A stretch of 47,091 nucleotides of DNA from Elysia marginata (GCA_019649035.1 BMAT01013284.1:20257-67347); one strand, 5' to 3'; numbered from the stretch's first letter, positions 1 to 13,561 are shown. The notes: generated by a model not told the origin, from the sequence alone. Translations and numbers: made by a program.

Positions 1-659
1 GAAAAAAAAGGCTTTATATAGGTTTTTATTATGTCGATGTTCTCTTATAACGACAAAAATTATATGGAACATCATATGTCGAGATCAGATGTGCACTTTA
101 AATTTTCTATCATGATTAATATGGTACAATAATGAAATACATTTGGATTAGAAATGAATATTAATCACTTGCCATGCAATCAAAATGTGAATTTCTTAAA
201 AGTGATCATTTGCACAAATTGACTCAGATTTTCACCTTTGAAGGACTATAACATTTGTAAGACTTTTTATATAGTCAGGGATGCAAGCGGCTTATGCTCA
301 AAGAGCAGGAAAATTTTACTCTCTATGGCTGCCCATATAGAACTTTTGATAGACCAATTAAAAATAGTAGATACAACTCCGTACTAGGGCCTACGCAGCT
401 ATTCAACTCAAAAGAAGTGTTTTATTTTCTATGAATCTTAATATTGGAGTTTTTCTTTAACATTTAAGCCATAATTTTAAAAGATTTTCCTGCTTTTTTA
501 GATAAACAAAACTGCCAAAAAATCGGAATTCCTGCTAAAATCGGAAAACTTGCATCCCTGTATAGTTGACTTTTCCCTTTACAAAGTCAGCACACTCTAT
601 ATTGATCTATGCCCCTCGGTAATTTTGTGGTGAAGGTTAGAGTTTTGGAGATACATTAC
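1..659. other. Intron (or flank) of the SLC25A35-like gene, left edge
   Basis: This is AT-rich DNA left of the second carrier exon. It should be intron, because that exon ends in a GT donor on the minus strand at 658-659 and the rest of the carrier must lie further left. Apart from the MITE at 276-560 I see no coding exon here. Confidence 0.6.
276..560 (+). mobile_element. hAT-like MITE, copy 1
   Basis: A 285-bp element bounded by perfect 12-bp inverted repeats: CAGGGATGCAAG at 276-287 and its complement at 549-560. A 6-bp direct repeat TATAGT touches both ends (270-275 and 561-566). A second copy in the opposite orientation lies at 23010-23280 and shares both subterminal regions. There is no coding capacity, so it is non-autonomous. 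The CAGGG start resembles hAT termini, but the flanking repeat is shorter than the 8 bp expected for hAT, so the superfamily is a guess. The element itself is well supported. Confidence 0.82.
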
Positions 660-2008
<1,349 letters not shown>

Positions 2009-2025
2009 TTATGTGTCAAGTGAGC

Positions 2026-3145
2026 ACCCTCTAGATCTAGATGTAAAAAAGACTCTAGATAGATCTTTTGACTAGATTCTAGACATTAAGGTAGGTTCCA
2101 ATTCACAGTCTACTGATGAGTATTGGCTGTTGAGTGTTGTAAACAATCAGCTTGGAGAGGGGTGGGTTTTGGGGCTAAAGCCCGATACTCATACTGTGCC
2201 GAATTTGAAAGAACATAATCATTGAATCCCCTAAACATTTGGAACAAGCTTGGCCTGAAACTTCGAGCCCAATATCAAACTGCGTTTGAAGCTATCAAGG
2301 ATATTTTGTCGTAAAAAATATACTAGATCTAGATTCTATTTTAGTTGTTATGACTGTGGTTCATTTTGAAGTTCGATCAGTTATGGTCCAGATTTTTCTA
2401 TAGAGTAACGCCCCTTGACATTGAAAAGGTTGTCTAGTTTGCTAAAAAAAGCTTCAGAAATAGAAGGAAAAATAATTATAATCAATTGTGCTCATTTTTC
2501 AAAGTTAGAATCTATAATAGGCCTAAGCCCTTTAGCTATGCTTGCGACATAAGTAAGCTATCACCCTTGTGAGTTGTCATGCCTGTGAACTCAGCATTGT
2601 TAACGATATTCTCTGAGAAAAGGGTGTGTATTTTGGAATATACTCTTCGTCTCTATGAAAACCAGCGACGCTCATAGACCTAGATGTTTACAAGTGATCT
2701 AGAGCAATAAGAGGCTGAAATTCAAAGCGACAGGCAACAATTTGCATTTTGTATTTTAGTTTTCAAATTATGAAATATTAAATGTTCGAATAGTCTTTTT
2801 ATCTAGATTCTATGACTTTTGGGCATTTGCATTGGCTAGATCTAGATCTAGATATCTAGATCTAGATCATAGCTTACTGAGCACTAGGCTGATGTTACCG
2901 CACTCAAGTGTAACCGCAGTTTGTTGTCAACTTCAAGTCTACTATTTAGATCTAATCTAGATCTAGAACTTGGAGATTTTGTAATCTGTTTTAGGGTCTC
3001 TAGAGATTAGACGAAGATTAAATTCTGCCTGGATTAACCTATCATGGAACGGCCGAGGACGCTATATAGGATCGAGATCTAAATCATGCATGCCATTAAC
3101 GGTATTTATCTAGTCTAGATTCTAAAGATTTAAATCGAGATTATC
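2026..3145. repeat. TCTAGA/AGATCT-rich dispersed word cluster
   Basis: TCTAGA, AGATCT and CTAGAT words recur in short bursts, for example at 2032-2042, 2072-2090, 2325-2333, 2836-2868, 2948-2966 and 3110-3125. They are separated by ordinary sequence, so this is not a simple tandem array. Similar bursts occur near 16817-16845, 17453-17466, 20007-20165 and 20536-20550. Confidence 0.65.
2839..2868. repeat. 30-bp perfect palindrome
   Basis: Every base from 2839 to 2868 pairs with its mirror position around a GATATC centre (2851-2856). It is made of GATCTA repeats, so it is both a palindrome and a short tandem repeat. Confidence 0.9.
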
Positions 3146-3914
3146 AATTGTATCTAGGAGCTAAAACAGGGAACAAACAAAGAAGTTAAAGTTCCTTAAA
3201 AAGGGCTTGGAGATGGCTTTAATAAATTAATTTAATCCTTTCCTTGCTGTCCTAAAAAACTATTGTAATTTAACTGAGTACTGTGGCTCCCATCTATAGA
3301 CCATATCTCTACGACTAGGCTCCAGGCAATTATCCCCCTTCTACCAGTACCAGTTTCGTAACTGTCGATACATCACCCTCATAAATCTATACTATTATCT
3401 AGTATTAACTACTATCATGGCAAGGGTATGATCAGCATTTGGCTTTCAGCAGTTGCTCATTGTCCCAATATCTTGCCCTCAGCATATGTACAGCAATGCA
3501 ATCATTCACTGCCCAGATCACCATACCAACCATAGTAAAAAACGCATTCATGATTTATATTCATTTGCAAAATCTCGATTAGTAAATCGCATCTATAGGA
3601 TTTATAGCAGGTGTCTCAAGTTGCAATTTACTGCTGCAGACTACTGACTGAGAACTGTGTGTGTGTTAGCCAGTTGTGAATTTCAAAGAACTGAGTTATT
3701 TGATTATTGTGCTAGTTTTCAGTAATAATAGGATCCTTTAGGTTGAAGGGAATGCTAAAAAAAAAAAATCTACAAACTGCATTTATTTGTAACAATTTTA
3801 AACCTGTAATAAATTTGTGAAATGTATCTATAGGTCCATATTTATAATTATATGTCTATTTTTTAAACTTGTAACACTTGTATGAATTGTATTGTAAATT
3901 AATTTTTTACAAGG

Positions 3915-4137
3915 ATGATGTTTGGACAAAACTTTGTGTTTACCTTGAACAAGCAGCTTGAAGACAAACATATATCAGAAACCGTTGATTTTGAAATGGA
4001 TGTCATGAAATTTGAATTGAACTCCAATCATAACGAAAATGAAAAGGAGACAAACTGTAAGCGTGAGGGAGCACCATTGACAATCCAGGCTTCAGGCCAC
4101 AAATATGTACATGGAGTTTCTGGAAGACTGATGCCTG
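3915..4137 (+). CDS. IPMK: IPMK coding exon 1
   Basis: 74 codons plus one base; donor GTAAGT. It starts MMFGQ, has an acidic variable N-terminus and ends in the glycine-loop region GHKYVHGVSG. Upstream TTTTTTACAAG may be a splice acceptor at 3913. Confidence 0.85.
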
Positions 4138-7100
4138 GTAAGTTATTATAATTATTGCTTTCCTAAAACATTTTTAATGTAACACTGAAGCCTCTTTCAA
4201 TGCTTTGAATTCTCAGAGTGGCTTTTAATTTCAGAATCTGCAATGGTAGTTTGAGACAATCTTTTATATTTTCAGCCCATATAAATTTGTATACAATAAT
4301 ATGCTGCTGAAGATTTTGACACTAACTCAGTAACTGATGCATGTGATTTTGATAACTTTATAGATCTGCAGATATATAATAATATATATATATTCTATTT
4401 TGAGAAAGTTGAAAACTATAGCCAATGTGTAGTATCATTTAATATTTAGCGATGCCTCTGAAATGAATAAATGTACCTTAAGATTATAATGCTACTTGTG
4501 TAAAATTTCTCTGTCAATCAACTTGAATTTATTTCAAACCCATTTCACTATGGTCAGAATTACCCGTTTGTCTAACGTGGTTAAGTAATACTGTATTGTG
4601 TAAAATGTGATAAATGCAGCCTGAGTAAATGAGTCACTAAGCCAGATATTTCATGTATGGAGCTGTTTTTTGTTTTTTTCTAAAAATGTGTTTTGTTTCC
4701 TTTGACTTTGAGAGGTTAACATAACCCAAGATTTTCACTGTCTGAGAAATTTTTTTTTATAAATTAAAACCAATATTAGAAGGCTCATAATACAATGTTT
4801 TTGGGTTGTTGTTTTTTTTTTGTGAATTTTGAAAGAGCTAGTAAATCAAAAGTAGTTTAGGCAACTTGTGACTGATTTTGTTAGGTTTCCTCACAAATAT
4901 TCTCTCATGTTCTTTAAGCTGTCATTGACCTGGGAGATGGTTACATCCTGAAAGCTTTGCAGAAACATCCACGCGGAGAGCGAGAGCTTAGTTTCTACCA
5001 GCAAATCTTTGATCAGATTTATGTGGACCCTGACATCCAGATGCTCAAGTCATTTCTACCACATTTTGCTGGCAAAGTTGACAGAGGTGAAGGTCAGTAC
5101 TACTACAATTTATTCTTGTAAGAATCAGACTTGTAGAACAATACTCCTTGAGAAATTACTTTCTTAATGTTTTCATCAAATAAAAGGTTAAAAGCAACCT
5201 GCTATATTGTCATTTTCAAACAGAGGGCAGCATCAGATAAGAGTTTTCATCTTTGCCCTTTTGCCTTTGGTGTAAACAAGGCACTGGTGTATACATACGG
5301 TTTTGCTGATTCTTTGTCATGTATCAATTAATATGAATTGCATGATGTATGATTTAATTCAGGAAACATTTGCTTTGCAAGGGTATTTATTTTGTAATGT
5401 AAGACATTATTTAAAATATAGGTGATGGGTGTTTGTTACGCCAGACTTTAAACAACCTTAACTCAAGTATCATTTAAACCAAAAGTCTGATGGTTCTTGA
5501 TAAGTATTTTTTTCGTAAAAATTGTAAAATTGAAAATTTGATGTATGGTTTTGTATGTTTTTTTTAATATGAGTTTAAGTAGTTTTTGAAAATCTGTCAT
5601 TTCTCTTTTTCTTGCCAGTAGTTTCATTCTTTTAAGATGTTATGAGAAGTGTCATGCCATCAGTATATTCTTTATTCTGAAGTTTTTAAGTAATGCTGTT
5701 AACTCAATCCATATTTTTTTAAATTCTATTTGGGATTTTTTTCTATTCATTAAAAAAAGAGAATAACTGACTGAATGGTCACATAGATTAAACAATATAC
5801 AGTGCACTCAATTTAATTTGAAACCTCATAATTCTACATTACTCTCTAATCGACATACTATTAAAGTCCCTATAAGCTCCTTACTGTTATTAATGCATTT
5901 TTACTGAATTTAACATGCTGCTGGGTTTATTTCTTTTTGACATAATTTAATTTCCCATGAGAGATCTAACTATGCTATAGCACTGCAGTGGATCATCCTA
6001 GCCGAAACGCTAGTACTTGTAAGAACAAGGTTTTGCTTTTAGGCATCCCATGCCTTCATGCACATGAGACTTGAGCTTGTTGTGTGTTTTCTCTAGCCTA
6101 GTATAAGCAGTAGGAATGGGCATGCACTTGTGCACAATGTGGCAACTAAATATCCTCTAATATATTACTTATTTCTTATTATTTGACTTTCTCTTAATTC
6201 GACATGACCGATGCGGGCCCTTGAGTGATGAATTATCAAGTATGCACTGTAGATGACATTTTTTTAGGATCAATTTGTTTACCCTGCTCAGGTTTAATGC
6301 TATCACAATATTATGATTCTAGGTGTCATAAAAATTGTCTCCTTGGATCAAATTTACTGTTTAAATGTATATGTTGAAAAATTGTTTCAAAATTTTACCC
6401 TTTTTTTTGTCTTCGATGTGAATTTAGGATCCTACCTGAAGCTTTCCAATCTGATCCATGGTTATCAAAGGCCATGTGTTATGGACTTGAAGATGGGCCG
6501 TATCACCTATGACTGCAAGGCTACCCAAGAAAAGATCTTGTCAGAACTCAAAAAGTTTCCTCCAGCTCAGCAGCTTGGCTTCCAGATTACTGGCATGATG
6601 GTGAGTACCCTTTGATAACTGCTGTTGTATGATTATTAGGGAAGAGGTGGGACAATCAAGAGAAGACATTAATGTCATGACAGTGTTATGTTTTTTTGTT
6701 TGGGTTTTGTTTTCTTTTGTTTTGGTGGGTTTTTTTTTGTTTTGTTTTTGTTTTTTTTTGTTTTTTTTTTTGGGGGGGGGGCATTACTGGTGCTTTGTAT
6801 AGGTTGATTAAAATAACATCCAGCTTTACTCTGTGCTCCAGTTACTTTATTTGAAAATTCTATATGTAAACTTTATTTGAAAATTCTATTATGTTCTACT
6901 ATTGTATGAAAAAGTTGAACTTTAGATATAAAGCTAAGTTTAAAAAAAAAGTGAGGTTCCTGTATTTCAGCTGATATTGGGTAAATCCACCTGAGCGACC
7001 AGTTCACATCTCCCGTCTGAGAGGATTCAGAAAATAAAGGAGAATAAATGCGACTATGCGTATTAAACAAGACACTTACCTTCGCTTTTCCTTAAGACCA

Positions 7101-9117
7101 GGAATGTTTTAGGTACTAATACCTTGTCAGATAGGCTGCACTGTATTTTCTTTGTTCCAAATTCATCTTGATGGCTTTATAAGCTTCCCTGTCTTCCATA
7201 ATTTTAATTAGATCAATACAATTGTGTTTAATTGCTATTAATTTGCAAGTCAAAAAATGTTTTGTAGTGATAATTATTGTTTTTACATTCCCTACAGGTT
7301 TTTGACCCGGTTAAAGAAACATATGAAAAATTCTCAAAAGAATACACAAGAAAACTGACAGAGGAAACCATGGTGTCAAAAGGTAAGTAAAACGTTTTGT
7401 GTGTACTTTTAAGGAAATCTATAGGCTGTTGCAAGATTGTTTTCTTTTATAAAGGGGTATTTGAAGCCGATACTTAAAAATAACCTTTGTTTATGTGAGC
7501 TGGTGGAAAAAAATTGTTGATGGTAGTTGCGTTGTTACTAACTATTGTTTGTTGGTTTTATTTGTGATGCTGATGATGGCTTAAATTATGCACAAATTCT
7601 TTCATCCAGTCACTCCAATAATAGTAATTTAATCCATATGTCACAAATCCAAGGTGGGCTATCTTGTATTAAAAATCTTGAAGAGGAGCACATTACATCA
7701 CTGTTACTATAGCTCAATTTTAATTTGTCAAGACGATTTCCACAAAAATCTCTTGTCCAGGGTGAATGAGTCAGATGTGGCCCTTTTCACATGTAAAGCA
7801 TTTCTGTTTTGAACTAGACATTTTTATGAGCTTCCCAAGGAAAAAAATTCATTAAGTTATCAATATTTTGTTGAAAGGTATTAAAACTTTTGTTGATTTT
7901 AATTGTAAAGAAAAAAAAAAGTGTTTTCTCAAAATTACAATAGAGACCTTTAGCACACGCACCGTGTCTCACTACGCGTACGTGAAAATCGGGAAAATCG
8001 GGAAAGCAGATCAAGGAAACTATTAAAATAATGAAACCAGTTTCTAAAAATAGACCCACAGACGTTCCCGTCATACTCACGTGTTGCTGCTTAAACTCTG
8101 TAATCTCTGACTTCTGACTCGTTCACCTTGAACGCCAGACATATGCTCTATACAGAACTAGGTCTAATAACTGCAAGGTAGGATAAGAAATCTGATTGTT
8201 ATAATAATTTTTGGGTTTAGTTTTGGATCTGAATGAGTTTGTGTGTGTCATCATAGTGTTTTGTTTTATCTTACAAGCCCTTGGTTTGATTTCTGTAACT
8301 AAAAAAGTGGAAAGAGTAGATTGATATCACCTAAATGCTATTGAATGTAAATTTGACATACAGTGGAATCCTGATAAATTCAACACCTCGATATAAAAAA
8401 AATGTGTTGAATTTAAGTAAGAGTTGACATAAGTCATTACAAAAATATTAAGAATTTTAAAATGGAACTGCCAAACGGAGTTGACTTTAAGCTAGAGTTT
8501 CCCTTAAAGGTGTTGGCTTTAAGTGGACTCCACTGTAATTTATTCACTTATTGCAAATTCCATAGCAAAAATTTTGTGATTTGTAAAATTAAAGTAAAAA
8601 ATTCTAGTTGGTAAATGTTGTCTTTTTTTTTTTGTGTGTAGGTCTAAGTCTCTTCTTTGGGCTGAATAGAGAAACCAACAGAAATGATCTTCTTCACCCA
8701 CTGTTGGCCAAACTGCGAGAATTGGAGCTATGGTTCAGTGTTCAGAAAAAGTTTTCCTTCATTGCCAGCTCCTTGCTGATTAGTTACGATGGATGTCCTC
8801 AGGTTAAGGCCAGCCAGAGCTGCACTGAAAATGTTTTGGGAAACTCGATAAAACAGTCCTACGTGTACGATGGAGGAACTGCAAAAGATACAGTGGAGAG
8901 TAATTGTATTTGTGGTGAAGTTATTGAACCTTCCAAAAGCAGCAGTGAGTTCACTTCCACCATCAACCATGATCATAGTCAAGACAAAAACCTTGCTGAT
9001 AAAATTGGGCTTCATTTAATAGACTTTGCTCACGTTTACCCATCTGACAGTGTTGATCACAATGTCCTATTTGGTATTCGGAAATTAATATCTTGTATGG
9101 AGTCTATGTTAAGATGA
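3915..9117 (+). CDS. IPMK: Inositol polyphosphate multikinase (complete, 5 coding exons)
   Basis: Phosphorylates soluble inositol phosphates (IP3 to IP4/IP5) in nucleus and cytoplasm; vertebrate IPMK also acts on PIP2. Exons 3915-4137, 4919-5092, 6428-6600, 7298-7382 and 8642-9117 join in consistent phase to 376 codons plus TGA. The N-lobe has AGxxY-like ASGHKYVHG and the RGERELSFY helix. The family motif PxxxDxKxG is PCVMDLKMG at residues 148-156, SSLL is at 261-264, and the metal-binding IDFAH is at 345-349. About 75 residues between SSLL and IDFAH form an unconserved, Ser-rich insert, as in other IPMKs. The length is close to the human enzyme (about 416 residues). Two ATGs in tandem open the frame. 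The exon 2 donor has an alternative 6 bp earlier (GTGAAG at 5087), which would delete two residues without changing frame. Confidence 0.92.
4919..5092 (+). CDS. IPMK: IPMK coding exon 2
   Basis: Acceptor TTTAAG, donor GTCAGT. It encodes the N-lobe with DGYILKALQ (ATP-site lysine strand) and PRGERELSFYQ. Confidence 0.9.
5800..6249. mobile_element. pogo-like MITE in IPMK intron 2
   Basis: A 450-bp segment starts CAGTGCA and ends with its complement TGCACTG, flanked by TA at 5798-5799 and 6250-6251. Subterminal text (GAAACCTCATAATTC / TTAATTCGACATGACC) is of the type seen in pogo/Tigger-like TA-inserting elements. Perfect terminal pairing is only about 8 bp, so the boundaries are moderately sure. 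Confidence 0.6.
6428..6600 (+). CDS. IPMK: IPMK coding exon 3 (catalytic PxxxDxKxG)
   Basis: Acceptor AATTTAG, donor GTGAGT. It carries YLKLSNLIHGYQ and PCVMDLKMG, the inositol-binding and catalytic signature, and ends GFQITGMM in phase 0. Confidence 0.95.
6691..6781 (+). repeat. T/G low-complexity tract in IPMK intron 3
   Basis: T-runs separated by single Gs or short G-runs, ending in ten consecutive Gs. The rest of intron 3 (6601-7297) shows nothing recognisable. Confidence 0.85.
7298..7382 (+). CDS. IPMK: IPMK coding exon 4
   Basis: Acceptor CCTACAG, donor GTAAGT, 85 nt. It encodes VFDPVKETYEKFSKEY and RKLTEETM, which align with the YGRSLTKETI region of vertebrate IPMK. Confidence 0.92.
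7383..8641 (+). other. IPMK intron 4
   Basis: 1259 bp. It contains the MITE at 8361-8535. A CpG-containing stretch at about 7945-8000 (ACGCACCG, ACGCGTACG, a doubled AAAATCGGG) differs in composition from its AT-rich surroundings and may be old repeat sequence, but I cannot name it. Confidence 0.6.
8361..8535. mobile_element. pogo-like MITE in IPMK intron 4
   Basis: A 175-bp element with imperfect inverted ends: 22 of the first 28 bases pair with the other end. It starts CAGTGGAATCC, ends GGACTCCACTG, and is flanked by TA at 8359-8360 and 8536-8537. A diverged relative lies at 43660-43789, sharing GAGTTTYCCTTAAAGGTGTTG. Confidence 0.78.
8642..9117 (+). CDS. IPMK: IPMK coding exon 5 (terminal)
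   Basis: The acceptor follows a long T-tract ending GTGTGTAG. It encodes LSLFFG, WFSVQKKFSFIASSLLISYDG, a variable insert, then LIDFAH and LFGIRKLI, with TGA at 9115-9117. Confidence 0.93.
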
Positions 9118-12100
9118 CTATAGTAAGCATTTTTAAAATTTGTTTTAACCCCTTAGGCCTACCTCAAGCATATTACCCAACCCTACTCTCCCAAAAAATA
9201 CTAAATAGTAGAGTAAGTGTCAGTCTTGTAATGTCAGGAGTGGTCCCTTAACCCTTTGAGCTCTTAGCCTTAAGTATTCCCCCCACCTATTATAATTCAT
9301 ATAAAGGATAGTGAAAACCATATTTAAAAGGTCAGGGGAGTTCTTTTGAATTATATTTAATCCTTCAGTTGGAGCTGTAATGACAAGGGAATCCCAGACC
9401 TGTTGAAAGGCGTTAACGTATATATATATATATAAAAATATGGTGTTTCTACAAATGACAACTAGACCATTATAGCACTGACAGTTTTATAGACTGTTTA
9501 CAAGGTTTAATTAAGAAAAAAGGCTTAGTACTCCTACAAACCTCATTGTAACTCATGAATGTTATATTAAACGCTTAGACAAGGAGAGGGTGTTGTCTTT
9601 TTACTCAGGACTACCTATGTTCAACTGAGGGAAAGGCATTACCGTGAACAAAATTAATGTAGTTTCTTTTATTTCTGTATCATTGTATGAGATTTGCAAA
9701 AAAAAATGTAGTAAAACTTGCTGAAGGGAACAAAATTGACTTTTGTTTGGTCACACTTTGAAAAAATATTGATGATAGAACACCTGGCAAAATTTTAAAC
9801 CCTGAGATCATAACTGTTTGAATTATTTCATTATGATTCAAGAGCACCTAGCCTTGGAGTTGCAGTCTAGTGCTTATTGAGTGAATGCAACTGCGGCTGC
9901 AACACAGTACCTGACAATTTAAAGGGTGAAAAACATATAAGGCTGTAACAAGGTTACACCTTAGCTGGTTTCCGCAAAAATACCATTTCACTCATCTTTT
10001 ATTAACCAAAAACAGCAACGATTGATCAGTGTTTAATTTTGTAAAGTGACCTACCATTGAGAAATAAAACAATTCAAATATGCAAATTGTTGATCCATCC
10101 TTCTATAAACCCTTGACTTCTAGTCTTTCAGGTTATCCATGATTGGTAGCAAACGACGATCAGTTCCCAAGCTAGAGAATAATTGCTTTAATTGCAAATT
10201 GACAAAGTATTGTAAAATATCTTTGAACTAAAAATTGGGTGAAACCAAAATAGTTTTTAGTTTACAATCGGCTTTTGTTAAGATATTTAAATCCAAATAA
10301 GTTTCTGGTGTGAACTATCTTTTTTGTAGTATGCCCAGCCAATACCCTTGTTGTTGATCTCACATTGCATGTAAGCTTGCATTTTTTTTTTCATTTTTGT
10401 TGAAAATCTTCACTATGACTTAGATGTGAGAAACTGCTGCTTTGTTAGTCATTTTTTTTTATGATGTCCACTATGCAAAAAAAAAAAAAAAAGAAAATTA
10501 AAATGTGGTATAGTTCTCACCACAGAAGCATGTCTAATGCATTTGTTCATTTTTTTTTAGTTTTAGCGTAAAGAGAAAGAAATACAAGTTTGTCTGCACT
10601 TATAGTTATACACATACTGGTAATAGTCAAGGTCATAAGACAGTGGCCTCTCCTATTATTTGATACCTTACCCCTTTGTACGCAATATTGGAAAAAGTTT
10701 GTCTCTGCTACAATCATGACTTAGGCATTATTAAATAATTTTAATTTTTTTTACTCAAAGAATACTGAAAGCTTCACAAGACTAAGCTGATGCATGAAGT
10801 TAAGTTCTGCTAGTTGCTATAGTATAACTAAAAAAATGACTTTGGCATTTGTGTTTATTGTGTTTTGTGAAAAAATTCTTTCTATGTTTATTTTGAAATT
10901 GTGGCCTTTTACCAGGCAGTTATAGCTTTAACACTCACAGCTATACACCTTTGACTCATTTTGAAAAAATGGCATGAATGTACTTTCAAAATTCATCGAA
11001 ATCAATGAAAAGGACATAGGAGTCCACTTAACTTCAACTGAGATTTAACTGGAGTTAGTGCTAACTCAAATAATATTTTTTTTCTTTGTCAACTATCCTT
11101 TAATCCCAGTTTTGATATTTTAAACCGAATCAGTTGTTTAGGAGCACTTTGACTTAAGCAGTAGGACAAAATGTTGTCTTTTTACTTCAGTCTTACTCTT
11201 AGATCTATGTTGTAATGAAATTTGAAGCACAATACAACCTATATTGAATAATAAAGAAAGAAATATGTGCAAAGAGTTTTCTAAATCCCATTTTCTATTT
11301 ACATGTATTTGGGCCCTATCATCTAATTTGAAAAGGACGACAAACTAAATCAGCTCACTAGGCAATTGTATGAACAGAGCAATCTTCAACTTGATATGAA
11401 CATTTTTGAAAAGTCCTAAATCCTCTCCTGAATTAAAAAATTTCAATTCTGTACACACACTGTACTGTTTACTGTTTACAGCCACCTTTTCCACCTCTTC
11501 ACTCTTTTGTGTCTGTGTCAAGAACTTTACAGGAGCTTAGGAAACACGCGTTTTGGTTGGAGGCTATAGTATTAGTCGATCATGCAGTGTAGTGTAATAA
11601 TCAACCTTTTTTCTTCACCTTCAAAATAAACCCCTTCTGAGTTTGAGCTTTACTTTGGGAATTACTGCTGCAGCTGCCATTACCACAGTACTGAAAAATA
11701 CAATAGTTTCACTGTGTTAAGGTTTTATTTTAATATCTTTAGAGGGTTTGAAAGATAGTACAAAAAAAAAATACAGGAAACACCTTTTTAAATAAACAAG
11801 GTTTTAGAGAACCAAGAAGAAACTTGGCTTGTTTTGTTGATGAAATGATTAGTTTCTGATCATTAACACATTTTAAATTAAATGTCATGCAAGTATACAT
11901 ACTGTACATGTATTTTTTTTTCAATTCTACATTGTGAAATCAAAATCTGAATGGTTGCAAAATCTTTGTAAAATTTTTTTTTAAAAAGTAAGAGATTTGG
12001 AGATAATGTAAACACTGTATTTATTTCCTATTTATTTCAACAACTTTTTTTTTGTTTCTTTTTTTTTTTCAGACCTATGCATTTAGTTTTATTTATTTTA

Positions 12101-12968
12101 ATAGTCAAGTCTCAATGTGTGTAAAATTTTAATGCATTTTCCAATGTGAGATATTAGTCAATCATCATGTATTGTATTTTTTTAGAGAAACAGTTTTATA
12201 TTTATGTTCTGTCCTTCAAATTTTACTGTCTTCCCTTATGAAAAGTGATAAATCTGTGATATCTTTTGCTTTTTTTTTTTAATTTTTTTTTTGTACCACA
12301 TGGTGTAAAATGCTTTTTGTTCTAACTAGAATCAAGTCACAAACTTTTTTTAAATATTTGTCAAACACTTATACTCCCTTTTTTTGTTTCTTTTTGTTAC
12401 CATTTGAAATATATTAATTTTTCACCATATTTAAAATAGTGTACTTGGGCGGCACACCAGTGCTTTGTATGCTGTTATCTATTTTCATAAAAACTTAGCT
12501 TAAAAAATAGTGTTTAGAACACATTATTTTATTTTAAACATATTTTTGTTGTTGTTGTTGTAAAATGCTGTAAATTTGGAGAGTGGCTAATGAGGGCCAA
12601 TTTTGTGTTGATAGACCTAGCATAATTCACTTTTCCTGGGACATGCACCAAGGTCTGAAAATTTTTTGGGTAATTCATAGAGATATCAATCGTTTTCATT
12701 TTTGTCATTTTTACAAAAAAATTAATACCTCTCTCAATAGTTTAGCGCTGCCGTCTCAATGATCAGCCAGAAAATCGGAGCAGATGATCGCAGTTCCAGG
12801 TCAAGGTTTGTTACCTCAAATTAGAAAGGGTACATTTACTGTCGTGAATGAGTCCATATCTTTGTTTAGCAATCAAAATTGAATTTGGGAAAGGTCCTTT
12901 TCGGCATTTTAAATTTAGATGCGCTCTAAGCTCTAGATTCAAAGCCTAGCCACTACATTAACTTTTTA

Positions 12969-13069
12969 GCCGTTGGCGCAGTCGGTTAGAGCGTTTTGTT
13001 AATAATGTGAAAGTGGAGGTGTGTGAGTGTGAAAGTTTTGATCCCCACATCCGCCAACTTTTTTTTTTT
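12969..13069 (+). mobile_element. tRNA-derived SINE head or tRNA pseudogene
   Basis: A near-perfect pol III A box, TGGCGCAGTCGG at 12974-12985, is followed about 50 bp later by a decayed B box GTTTTGATCCCC (13035-13046) and a T-run from 13059 that would terminate pol III. The middle does not fold as an obvious tRNA anticodon arm, so a SINE head or pseudogene is likelier than a functional tRNA. Confidence 0.6.
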
Positions 13070-13555
13070 AATTCGCCAAAGCAAGGGCTAGGTTTCTTTT
13101 TTCAGTTGAATGAACTTGTTTATATAGTTAACTGAATTTTTTCAAATTAACGGCTTATCATGTTATCTTCTTTATTTAGACAAACAACATGGGCTGTGTA
13201 GGACCTTTTGAGTTGGGTTGGTGACTGTCATATAAGAATCATTTTTTTCCACAACCAGTCTCAATCAATCAGATGTCAAAATGATTGAGAATCTGTTGAT
13301 CTAATTTAAAATTACAGCTTAATATAGTTGTGTCTGGTAATTTAATTGCTTCTCTCTGTAAATCATGTATAAATCACCTAACTCCTTGTTTTCGTGGATT
13401 TTTTAAAAACAATAATTTTTTTGAAATATTTAAACACCTTCATATTGATAGGTGTTGGCAGCAAATTTAGTTTTTGCTTTTTTGTGTTTTTAACTACATG
13501 TATGTATCTTATACATTGTGAGAATCATTTTATATATGTATAATTGTTATTCTGC

Positions 13556-13561
13556 AATAAA
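13556..13561 (+). promoter_or_regulatory. Candidate distal poly(A) signal of IPMK
   Basis: AATAAA followed 30-60 bp downstream by a GT/T-rich stretch (TTTGTGTGTTTTTTTTT), the usual arrangement for cleavage. The proximal signals at 10063 and 11250 are alternatives. Confidence 0.4.

Larger units (their letters stand above)
4138..6427 (+). other. IPMK introns 1 and 2
   Basis: The two introns span 4138-4918 and 5093-6427 around exon 2. They are AT-rich, with TA runs near 4376-4395 and several homopolymer T-runs. The only structured item is the MITE at 5800-6249. Confidence 0.7.
9118..13561 (+). other. Probable IPMK 3' UTR and downstream sequence
   Basis: There is no credible coding exon in 4.4 kb after the IPMK stop. 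The sequence is AT-rich with many T-runs and ATTTA words. AATAAA signals occur at 10063-10068, 11250-11255 and 13556-13561, so the transcript may end at several places. A tRNA-like element lies at 12969-13069. Confidence 0.5.

Noticed and set aside
9386..9396. Kappa-B-like GGGAATCCC in the IPMK 3' region
   Set aside because: A single short match in non-promoter sequence; chance is a sufficient explanation.
12969..13069. Functional tRNA gene
   Set aside because: Good A box, but poor B box and no convincing anticodon arm or paired acceptor stem; kept as SINE head or pseudogene.
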